Part shown: positions 55,005 through 62,080 of the stretch, in pieces | Position numbering within the stretch: position 1 is the stretch's first letter | Layout: every line of letters begins with the position of its first letter | Origin: Singulisphaera sp. GP187 | GTDB taxonomy: Bacteria; Planctomycetota; Phycisphaerae; Phycisphaerales; SM1A02 | Reading direction: 5' to 3' | Assembly: GCA_945871445.1 (NCBI GenBank) | Contig: CAMBWI010000005.1 | Coordinates: forward strand, 1 to 63,732 | Length of the DNA: 63,732 nt | Translations under genes and position numbers: made by a program | Notes under the pieces: generated by a model | What the model was told of the DNA's origin: nothing | What the model saw: only the letters and a program-made list of their open reading frames with translations | Databases searched by the model: none

Positions 55005-55579
55005 GTGGCAGAAACCTTAATCATTTTGGGTGGATTCTTTGGCATTCCATCTCGGTTGCAAGTCAATGCGCCAAGTTTTTCAACTGTGTCCATTCCAGAA
55101 GTCACTTTTCCAAACGCAGTGTATTGACCGTCGAGATGCTTGCATCCGTCACGACTCAAGCAGACGAAGAACTGACTGCCCGCGCTGTTGGGATCTGCCG
55201 AACGAGCCATTGAAAGAACTCCAGCTTCATGACGACGATTGTTGAATTCCGCTTCGACTTCCCAACCTGGACCACCTGTTCCATCGCCATCAGGACATCC
55301 GCCTTGAATGACAAATCCCGCAAGAATGCGGTGGAAGATCAGTCCATTATAAAAACCACTCTTTGCCAACTTCAAAAAGTTTGCTGCATGCTTGGGCGCA
55401 ACATCTTTCCATAATTCCACTTCGAAATTCCCCAGGGATGTTTCGACGCGAGCGGTTGGAAATTTGCTGGTTGTCTTTGTCATTGTTTTTGCTACGACTT
55501 TCATAGGTGTCTTTGATTTGACTGGTGTCTTTGTTTTGACTTTTGCTTTCGCCACTGTTTTAGATATTGTCTTTGCCAT
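55001..55579 (-). CDS. Cyclophilin-type isomerase with Lys/Thr-rich N-terminus
   Basis: A 192-residue PpiA/PpiB-like enzyme. Residues 1-42 are a basic, low-complexity stretch of Lys, Thr, Ala and Val (AKTISKTVAKAKVKTK...) without a hydrophobic core, so not a standard signal peptide. The isomerase domain has FYNGLIFHRILAGFVIQGG, MARSADPNSAGSQFFVC and LDGQYTAFGKV. ATG 55579 is the first Met after the upstream gene's stop (55642) and fits the domain. The tail may bind nucleic acid or polyanions; this is inference. Confidence 0.9.
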   Translation of the reverse strand: MAKTISKTVAKAKVKTKTPVKSKTPMKVVAKTMTKTTSKFPTARVETSLGNFEVELWKDVAPKHAANFLKLAKSGFYNGLIFHRILAGFVIQGGCPDGDGTGGPGWEVEAEFNNRRHEAGVLSMARSADPNSAGSQFFVCLSRDGCKHLDGQYTAFGKVTSGMDTVEKLGALTCNRDGMPKNPPKMIKVSAT

Positions 55580-55641
55580 AGGGGTAGAGAGGATAGCAAT
55601 GCCCTTGAAGTCTGCGCGAGCCAACCCTCGATCAATTTCTA

Positions 55642-56979
55642 TTACGGTCCGATCCATTTCCCCGCAACAAGAGGCTGAGAACGGATAGGGCGTAGATAAT
55701 TTCTCCCCTCGAAAACCGTGATGTCGCCCGTCAATAAGACATTGGAAACTCCATCGCTCGATCGTGCGCCTGCAATCAATTGATTCAGAATCGTGCATGG
55801 CAGAAGTTCGAGCGCAACATCTCCATTGTCTTGTTGACCTGAAGCCAAAATAAATCGCCATGTACCAGTCAATGGATCGCGCGTGATCGTTCCCCGTCGA
55901 CTTTGAATTCTCATCGGAGGCAGCAACGGAACTGCAGACGGAGTGGCACTCGAAAGCGTTGTTGTGCGCGCTTCGATCATTGGCATCTCGCTAGCGGAGA
56001 TGTCAGTAGCGGGCGCCACAGCAAGCGAAGGTTGCTGCGTCCCAGGAGCGGCTGGGATTGCGGGAGGAGAATTGTCGGCACTTGAAGGAACAATCGCCAC
56101 ACGTTCATTCAATCTGCGCTCAAGATCTTCTGCAAATTTTTCTGGATCGACGCTCTTTGTTTCGTCGGTTGTAGTTGGGGCGGCTATTACGGCAGTTGCA
56201 GTCGGCGCAGTCGTCGCAGTCGGCGCAGTCGTCGCAGTCGGCGCAGTCGGCGCAGTCGGCGCAGTCGGCGCAGTCGGCGCAGTCGGCGCGGTTGGCGCAG
56301 TCGTACTCATCCCATCAACGATTCGATTTTTCGCGACTTCGAGGGCACCTTTGGAACCAGGCGGCAAGAGTCGAGGCAGTGCAGGTCGTTCAATGCGTCG
56401 ATCCACAGGAACTGCGAATGTGGGCAAAAGAAAGTTTCGTTTGTGAAAGACCAAGACTTGCCCGCTGATTTCAAACATCGGAGCGGATGTTCCATCTTTG
56501 ATCGTTGACAGATGACGCTGAATCATGTCTGCAAGCGGTTCTGCAGGTAGCAGTATCAGCGATCGATTTGATGCACCATCGACTCGATCTGAAAGTTCGA
56601 ATGTCCAGACACCGAAAAATTCGTCGCGTCCAAGCGTTCCCGAAGCACGCACCAAAAATCCACCTTCTGCAATCAATGGCGCAATAAATTTTCCTGATGC
56701 CAGAATCTCTGCGGCCTCTTGAGCAGGAGTGATCACAAGTGTGGAATTCGCCGCAGCAGGCGGTTCGACTTTCGATCCACCAACCTTTTCGATTGTTGGC
56801 AATGAGATCGACGGCGCAATGGGTGCTGATTCCGCAGGCTTGTCTGGCGCAACCGGAGGCACTTTTTGAGCACTCGGCGCAGGCGGAGTTATTTGTGCAG
56901 GAACATTCTGAACAAAAATTGGCGAAACAAAAAGCGATAATAAAATGGCAGGGAAAATTGTTGGCAAGAACAAATTCAC
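55642..56979 (-). CDS. Secreted protein with duplicated domain and Thr-Ala-Pro repeat
   Basis: A 445-residue protein with a signal peptide (about 1-28). Two copies of one unassigned domain are visible: GTLGRDEFFGVWTFELSD...FHKRNFLLPTFA (about 113-200) and GTITRDPLTGTWRFILAS...FEGRNYLRPIRS (about 360-435). Between them is a Thr-Ala-Pro/Thr stretch encoded by eleven 9-bp repeats, then a charged helix (PEKFAEDLERRLNERV). No family is recognised. It overlaps clpS by ATGA. Confidence 0.72.
   Translation of the reverse strand: MNLFLPTIFPAILLSLFVSPIFVQNVPAQITPPAPSAQKVPPVAPDKPAESAPIAPSISLPTIEKVGGSKVEPPAAANSTLVITPAQEAAEILASGKFIAPLIAEGGFLVRASGTLGRDEFFGVWTFELSDRVDGASNRSLILLPAEPLADMIQRHLSTIKDGTSAPMFEISGQVLVFHKRNFLLPTFAVPVDRRIERPALPRLLPPGSKGALEVAKNRIVDGMSTTAPTAPTAPTAPTAPTAPTAPTATTAPTATTAPTATAVIAAPTTTDETKSVDPEKFAEDLERRLNERVAIVPSSADNSPPAIPAAPGTQQPSLAVAPATDISASEMPMIEARTTTLSSATPSAVPLLPPMRIQSRRGTITRDPLTGTWRFILASGQQDNGDVALELLPCTILNQLIAGARSSDGVSNVLLTGDITVFEGRNYLRPIRSQPLVAGKWIGP
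56201..56299. repeat. 9-bp coding tandem repeat (eleven units)
   Basis: Eleven in-frame units of GTCGGCGCA, with GTCGTCGCA variants, on the + strand; read on the minus strand they encode Thr-Ala-Pro or Thr-Ala-Thr. Unit number could vary by slippage without breaking the frame. Confidence 0.92.
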
Positions 56980-57272
56980 GCTGGTTCGACGGTGACCGTC
57001 AGCCCGCGACTTTGCAAACGCTCACAGATCAACTCTGCGTGCTCACGGTGTGTGTGCGTGACTTGCGATGCACCCTCGTGGTGAATTTCATTGGTCTTCG
57101 TCACAGCCATGTTCATTTCAAGACGAGCGATCTCGCGCAAGCATCGAATAACAAAGTCGAATGTATTGATATTGTCGTTATGGACGATCACTGCCCATGG
57201 ACCCATTGGCCCAGCTCGCATTGGCTTTGGCGCAACGACAGTTTCAGGGGCAGTTTCGGTGGCTTGGCTCAT
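56976..57272 (-). CDS. clpS: ClpS, adaptor of the ClpAP protease
   Basis: A 98-residue N-end-rule adaptor that hands substrates to ClpA. After a Pro/Ala-rich arm the core reads PWAVIVHNDNINTFDFVIRCL with the HNDxxNT signature, followed by EIHHEGASQV and HREHAELICERLQSRGL. The start has AGGAGA at 57281-57286, 8 nt upstream, one of few good ribosome sites here. It is the first gene of a clpS-secreted protein-cyclophilin-MazG run. Confidence 0.93.
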   Translation of the reverse strand: MSQATETAPETVVAPKPMRAGPMGPWAVIVHNDNINTFDFVIRCLREIARLEMNMAVTKTNEIHHEGASQVTHTHREHAELICERLQSRGLTVTVEPA

Positions 57273-57397
57273 TTTTCATGTCTCCTTTGTGACAAGAACA
57301 GTTTACGGGAAATCCCAAATTGACATCCAAGATTTCGAAAATCTTTTTTTCAACCGTTTGACGGCGAGAGAGATACAAGCCAACATAGCACCCCCAT

Positions 57398-57471
57398 GGC
57401 CGAGTACCCAAGTGGCCCAAGGGGACGGATTGCAAATCCGTTATTCGTGGGTTCGAATCCCACCTCGGCCT
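57398..57471 (+). tRNA. tRNA-Cys (GCA)
   Basis: A 74-nt cloverleaf. Acceptor GGCCGAG pairs with CTCGGCC (57464-57470) with discriminator T; the D arm is CCC...GGG; the anticodon stem ACGGA/TCCGT carries loop TTGCAAA with anticodon GCA; the T arm is GTGGG-TTCGAAT-CCCAC. CCA is not encoded. A TTGACG at 57358-57363 could be the -35 element. A terminator follows directly. Confidence 0.97.
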
Positions 57472-57475
57472 CTCC

Positions 57476-57512
57476 AACCGCCCCAACCTCAATTTGGGGC
57501 GGTTGTGTTTTT
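57476..57512 (+). terminator. Rho-independent terminator after tRNA-Cys
   Basis: The 11-bp perfect stem AACCGCCCCAA (57476-57486) and TTGGGGCGGTT (57494-57504) has a 7-nt loop and is followed by GTGTTTTT. It lies 4 bp after the tRNA 3' end. Confidence 0.9.
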
Positions 57513-57528
57513 GCGATCGATTTGTTTT

Positions 57529-57720
57529 TTATGGCTTGGCTGCCGCAGGTGGCGCCACTCTTCCGATCGATTTGTCGATCTCCCACAAACTGCTTGCAAT
57601 GCAGGTAAGCAAACCAACAATAACTAGTTTGAAAATCAAACTACAGATGCGACACTTGCAAGACTTGCACGAACACTGCCCTGAAGTTGAACAGCACGAT
57701 TTTCCTGTACCTGATTCCAT
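57529..57720 (-). CDS. Cysteine-rich single-span mini-protein
   Basis: A 63-residue product. Residues 1-26 hold seven cysteines (positions 9, 10, 16, 18, 21, 23, 26) in a CC-x5-CxC-xx-CxC-xx-C array; a membrane helix follows (about 28-45) with an eighth Cys at 40, then a short tail ending VAPPAAAKP. ATG 57720 has a consensus AAGGAG 7 nt upstream (57728-57733), strong support for translation in a window where such sites are rare. It follows gldG on the same strand by about 80 bp. The Cys array could bind metal (Zn, Cu or Fe-S); no family is recognised. Confidence 0.7.
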   Translation of the reverse strand: MESGTGKSCCSTSGQCSCKSCKCRICSLIFKLVIVGLLTCIASSLWEIDKSIGRVAPPAAAKP

Positions 57721-57727
57721 AGAGAGA

Positions 57728-57733
57728 CTCCTT
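57728..57733 (-). promoter_or_regulatory. Shine-Dalgarno AAGGAG deciding the mini-protein start
   Basis: The sequence reads AAGGAG-TCTCTCT-ATG on the minus strand. Spacing of 7 nt is optimal and points to ATG 57720 rather than the upstream in-frame Met codons at 57753 and 57762. Confidence 0.7.
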
Positions 57734-57800
57734 CTGTGGCGAATGTGCCACATGGACTCCATCGGCAATTGCAACAAGCAAACTTGATTGGGGGTGTGAT

Positions 57801-59681
57801 CTAGTTCTCTTCTGATCGCGAGCGATCGACTCGGCGTGCGGTTCGCCAACACCAAAGACCCGCAACAAGTGCAACAATCAAAGGCCAAAGAACGACATTC
57901 AACACAAGAAGCCTCTGCCCAAGCGAATCGACATCCTGCCGTAATCCAAATTGCACGCCGCGTAGTTCCTTGCGATACGCATTGACCTTTGTCTGCAAAT
58001 CCGCCAGTTCTGCTTGCTGCTCTGCCGAAAGCAGCATCTGCCCAGATTCTGCACCCCCACTTTTACTTTGAAGTTGTGCGATATTTATTTCTGCAACACG
58101 AACTGCAAGCTCAAGGTCTTTTTCTCGTGCGATATATCGCTCCTCCGCTGACTTGCGAAGTTCTTCGACGCGCTCAAACGGTCTACGAAATTTCCCCCGT
58201 GAACGAAGCGTAGCGACTGCGGGATCGCCCGCCATGCGCTCAAGCAGTCCGATCATCAGTGGACCGTTGTCAGAAAACGCGCGCTTCATTCCAGACTGAG
58301 GATCATCTTGCACCCAAGTTTCGTCCGCCAATAAATCAGCATCGGCGATTATCACGATGTTCGCATCACCGATCGTCGGACCAAATGCACTTCCAATTGA
58401 ACCAGAGATTCTTGCTGCCAAAATCCGCCGCACTCCATCGGGCTTGCAATCACGAAGCAATTGCTCAGCATCACCAAAATATCCTAATTTCAAAGTCTGA
58501 ATGAGCTGCGAACGATCACTTGAAAAAATGATTGGATCGATCTTGGGTGTAATCGCTGGATCCACATCCTTCGCTCGCTGAATCTCGCCAACACTCTTGA
58601 AATTGATCGCTTCAAATCCACTTGCAAGCGGATCGGATTCATTCAGCGCGGCACGTGTCAGACTTAACCAAGCGAGGTAGTTCAATTCTCGCATCGTTCC
58701 ACCAGTGGTAGGAGTCTGAATGCGTGTGGTGTAATTCAAATCGCCGACAGCCATATCTTGGGGAATGTCCAGCCCCCATGCGCGTAGGAGTGGGAAATCG
58801 TATGTGGTCGCCGAAACTTTCATTCCCATTTCTCGCGCATCCGGATGCGTGTCTGTTTCGGCAAACGGATCTGCAAGGACCAACAAAGGATGACCACCAA
58901 CTGCCCACGCATCGATCGATCGAAGCATTGAATCGGACAACTTGCGTGGCTGCACCAGCAGGAGCGCATCGATGCCTTGCGGAAGTGCCGCAGAATCCAC
59001 GGGTATTTCAACAAGATCAAAGAGTTCACGCATTTGCTCAATCACGAATGGTCGCGGTCCCGCAGGCGCTGGCGATCCATCCTGCATCATGCGAGAAGGT
59101 TGCAGTGGCATACAAGAAAGCAATCCAACTTTCGGCTTTGAAGATCGCCCGACTGTTGCGATAGCTTTCGAGACTTCGTATTCGATGAATGAATCTCGCT
59201 CAGGGGCGAAAATCGGAATCGATTTCGTCCTCCCAGTTGGTCCGACTGCGACCACGCCCAAGATCGCAGTCGCTCCACTATTGTTGACAGGCGTCACAAC
59301 AAGACCTGCAGCGCGTGCATCATCTTCACTTTCACTGAAGGGTTGAGGATTGATAACGCGGATTTCCAGCGAGCCCGCAGAAAGGTCGACAAGTTCGTCC
59401 AAATATTCCTCAACGCGTTGTGCATGCGCGCGAAGTTGTGGAATATCTGCAATAGATTCTTTGGACACATACAGATCTAAACGCACAGGTTCGTCAAGAG
59501 TCTTCAGAATTGCGCGCGTTCCGACTGAAAAGCTGTAAAGACCTTCCTTGGTGAAATCCAAACGCCAACCAATCAATCCGAAAGCCGCAGCCGCATTGAG
59601 CACAATCAAACCCGCCAGAATAAGCAGGATTGTGCCGATTCCTCTAGCTTTTGTCTTCTGCGGAGGCTGGCGTGAAGTCAT
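57801..59681 (-). CDS. GldG-like ABC-system auxiliary protein
   Basis: A 626-residue protein with an N-terminal membrane helix (about 15-40) followed by the motif LDFTKEGLYSFSVGTRAIL, a large extracytoplasmic GldG/IFT52-like domain (about 60-560, with ALLLVQPRKLSD and PLLVLADPFAETD), a coiled coil (about 530-590) and a C-terminal helix (about 597-618). It partners the ABC permease and ATPase upstream. ATG 59681 overlaps the permease stop (ATGA) and has GGAGGGG 6 nt upstream. Confidence 0.88.
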   Translation of the reverse strand: MTSRQPPQKTKARGIGTILLILAGLIVLNAAAAFGLIGWRLDFTKEGLYSFSVGTRAILKTLDEPVRLDLYVSKESIADIPQLRAHAQRVEEYLDELVDLSAGSLEIRVINPQPFSESEDDARAAGLVVTPVNNSGATAILGVVAVGPTGRTKSIPIFAPERDSFIEYEVSKAIATVGRSSKPKVGLLSCMPLQPSRMMQDGSPAPAGPRPFVIEQMRELFDLVEIPVDSAALPQGIDALLLVQPRKLSDSMLRSIDAWAVGGHPLLVLADPFAETDTHPDAREMGMKVSATTYDFPLLRAWGLDIPQDMAVGDLNYTTRIQTPTTGGTMRELNYLAWLSLTRAALNESDPLASGFEAINFKSVGEIQRAKDVDPAITPKIDPIIFSSDRSQLIQTLKLGYFGDAEQLLRDCKPDGVRRILAARISGSIGSAFGPTIGDANIVIIADADLLADETWVQDDPQSGMKRAFSDNGPLMIGLLERMAGDPAVATLRSRGKFRRPFERVEELRKSAEERYIAREKDLELAVRVAEINIAQLQSKSGGAESGQMLLSAEQQAELADLQTKVNAYRKELRGVQFGLRQDVDSLGQRLLVLNVVLWPLIVALVAGLWCWRTARRVDRSRSEEN

Positions 59682-60445
59682 CGAGAGCCCCTCCAATCAA
59701 GAAGGATCGCATTGATCCACAGAAATGCGACAACCACCGAAACGGAATAAAGAAGATCGCGCATATCAAAAACTCCGCGGATCAGTGCATTGAAGTGCAC
59801 CATAGCACTCATCGCAGCGATCGCATCGATGACGGACTTTGGAGCCCACTGCGCGAAGAAATCCAACACGAGTGGAAATCCAGTCAGCAATAAAATGAAA
59901 CATGCTGCGACACCAAGCACAAATGCAACCACCGCATTGCGCGTGCATGCGGAGAGGCAGGTGCTGATGGAAAGCATCGTTGCGAAAAGCAATGCAGATG
60001 CGATGTATCCCGCGAAGATCACGCCGTGATCTGGTGTGCCAAGCCACGAGATCGTGATCCAAAGTGGAATCGTTAATGCGAGTGAGACACAGGAAAATGC
60101 CCACGCTGCAAGAAACTTTCCAAGAACCATATCGCGCGTGGTCAGTGGCAAAGTCATCAAGAGTTCAATCGATCCACTGCGACGCTCGTCGGCCCAAAGA
60201 CGCATACCAAGTGCGGGCATAAAGAAAAGTCCTAACCAAGGTTGCCACTGAAAGAAAGAACGCAGATCTGCTTGACCGCGCACATACAGTCCGCCAGCTT
60301 GAAATGCCAAGAGCGCCGCCATTGCAACGAACATCACAAGGAAAACAGCAGCAAGCGGAGTCGAAAAATACGCAAAGAATTCACGGCGAAAAACACTTCC
60401 CGTACGTGCGAATGCAGATGGGGTTGGCGGTGGACCTTCGCTCAT
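59678..60445 (-). CDS. ABC-2-type permease (GldF-like)
   Basis: A 255-residue permease with six helices and the ABC-2 motif FFMPALGMRLWADERRSGSIELLMTLPLT split around residues 73-101. With the ATPase and the GldG-like protein it forms a Gld-type transporter found in gliding Bacteroidetes and widely in planctomycetes, where the cargo is unknown. It overlaps both neighbours by ATGA. Confidence 0.9.
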   Translation of the reverse strand: MSEGPPPTPSAFARTGSVFRREFFAYFSTPLAAVFLVMFVAMAALLAFQAGGLYVRGQADLRSFFQWQPWLGLFFMPALGMRLWADERRSGSIELLMTLPLTTRDMVLGKFLAAWAFSCVSLALTIPLWITISWLGTPDHGVIFAGYIASALLFATMLSISTCLSACTRNAVVAFVLGVAACFILLLTGFPLVLDFFAQWAPKSVIDAIAAMSAMVHFNALIRGVFDMRDLLYSVSVVVAFLWINAILLDWRGSR

Positions 60446-61227
60446 GATTTCGTTTTGTGCGATTTCTGATTGCCCAAACTGGCCTTGACAGAAGTCAGTA
60501 TGCGGAAAATATGATCAAGACGATTCTGGTTGATCCCGACAGGAACACGGCTGTCAAGTTCTTTGGGAGTTCCATCAAAGACCATCATGCCTCGATTGAT
60601 AATGACAGCGCGCGTGCAAACCGCTTCCACTTCTTCCAAGATGTGAGTTGAAAGAATGATCGCACGGTCTCTCCCCAATTCGCGCACAAGTTGCCGCACT
60701 TCGAATTTCTGATTCGGATCCAACCCATCGGTGGGCTCATCCATGATCAAGACAGGAGGATCATGCAAGAGCGCTTGCGCAATTCCTGTTCGTCGCTTGT
60801 ATCCCTTGGAAAGAGTTTCGATACGCTGACCTCGACAAGGGTCGAGATGCACGCGCTCCACAGCACGGTCAACGCGATGTGCGACTTCCCTGCCACGATA
60901 ACCACGGGCACGCGCAGAGAATGCAAGAAAATCTTCGACGCGCATTTCGGAATATGCCGGCGCACCTTCTGGCAAATATCCAAAATTTCGTTTTGCGCCA
61001 AGTGGGTCGGTCGCTAGATCGATGCCCGCGATTTTGATTGATCCTGAATCTGGCTGAAGGAAACCAGTCAGCATGCGCATTGTGGTCGATTTACCCGCAC
61101 CATTTGGCCCCAGAAAACCAAGCACTTCGCCGCGTGCGACAGAAAGGTCAATCCCACGCACCGCTTCAAGCGAACCGAAATTTTTTCGAAGCCCAATCGC
61201 TTCGATCAAAGCGGTTTTGTTTTCCAC
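60442..61227 (-). CDS. ABC transporter ATPase (GldA-like)
   Basis: A 261-residue nucleotide-binding protein: Walker A FLGPNGAGKSTT, Q-loop FGYLPEGAPAYSEM, signature LSKGYKRRTGIAQALL, Walker B VLIMDEPTDGLDP, and H-loop ILSTHILEEVEA. The likely start is GTG 61227, 10 bp after the upstream gene ends; further in-frame codons before it lie in that gene. Together with the next two genes it encodes a complete Gld-type ABC system. Confidence 0.92.
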   Translation of the reverse strand: MENKTALIEAIGLRKNFGSLEAVRGIDLSVARGEVLGFLGPNGAGKSTTMRMLTGFLQPDSGSIKIAGIDLATDPLGAKRNFGYLPEGAPAYSEMRVEDFLAFSARARGYRGREVAHRVDRAVERVHLDPCRGQRIETLSKGYKRRTGIAQALLHDPPVLIMDEPTDGLDPNQKFEVRQLVRELGRDRAIILSTHILEEVEAVCTRAVIINRGMMVFDGTPKELDSRVPVGINQNRLDHIFRILTSVKASLGNQKSHKTKS

Positions 61228-61237
61228 AAGGAGTGTT

Positions 61238-62080
61238 TTACCACGCCGCAAGAAGTATCGCGAGATCGGTTCCGTTGACAATGCCATCATCATTGATGTC
61301 AGCCGTTGGATTGCTTGAATTCCACGCGCCAAGCAAGATCGCAAGATCCACGCCATTGACAAGGCCGTCATTATTCAGGTCCGCTGGGTTGGTTGATGGC
61401 GGATTAAATGTCACAATCAACTGCGGATTATTTACGCTCGCTTGGCGAGATTCGAAGCGTTTGACACTTTGGAGAGTGACTTCGTTGCCCAAAACGCCCC
61501 ACCCAAAGTTTGTTGTTGGCTGATTCACCCACCCTTGCACATCCGCCACCATTGGGGCAGTTGATCCCCAGACATACCACGCAACATTGGTGACGTTGGT
61601 CGTAGCTGAGGTCACAGTACTGAATTGTCCTCCTAGAATGGGCCATGGAGTCGAGGGATAAAATCGATTGATCCAAGTTGCATCGCCGGGTTGTGCTGGT
61701 GCGCCACCACCGCCGAATGCGAATGATGTTCCTTCACCCCAAGAGAGGGTTGCTTTTTTAAGAGAGACTGCGAAAGTCCCTCCTTGCGATTGACTCATAT
61801 AAAGTTTCAGCTGCACACTTGTCACAACAGAGCCTACGGGAATGCTTTGAAAATCAAATTGAATGAGCCCACGTCGCAAAGTGCTTGCGCCCTGTTCCCC
61901 TACTCGCCCTGCATAGATGTTGTAAGCAGCACCAAGCGCAAGTTCGCTTGAAGTGTCCGAAATGAGGGTGGCATCTTTCACGCTACCAAGCGTGATGGTG
62001 GTCGCGTGCGCATTGAATCCAAAGCAAACAACTGTGACTGTCGCCAAACACATCGACAATGAACACAAGGCTCGTTTCAT
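61238..62080 (-). CDS. Secreted DNRLRE-domain protein with dockerin-like tail
   Basis: A 280-residue exported protein. Signal peptide (about 1-26). The DNRLRE beta domain has TTITLGSVKDATLIS, RRGLIQFDFQSIPVGSVV and VQLKLYMSQSQGG, then VADVQGWVN and GWGVLGNE. Two dockerin-like repeats close the chain (ADLNNDGLVNGVDLAILLGA, ADINDDGIVNGTDLAILLAA). ATG 62080 overlaps the metalloprotease stop (ATGA). No catalytic site is seen; it is likely a surface structural or adhesive protein. Confidence 0.88.
   Translation of the reverse strand: MKRALCSLSMCLATVTVVCFGFNAHATTITLGSVKDATLISDTSSELALGAAYNIYAGRVGEQGASTLRRGLIQFDFQSIPVGSVVTSVQLKLYMSQSQGGTFAVSLKKATLSWGEGTSFAFGGGGAPAQPGDATWINRFYPSTPWPILGGQFSTVTSATTNVTNVAWYVWGSTAPMVADVQGWVNQPTTNFGWGVLGNEVTLQSVKRFESRQASVNNPQLIVTFNPPSTNPADLNNDGLVNGVDLAILLGAWNSSNPTADINDDGIVNGTDLAILLAAW

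Noticed and set aside
55580-55861. Extended start of the second cyclophilin
   Set aside because: The added 94 residues overlap the preceding gene and show no domain; ATG 55579 fits the family.
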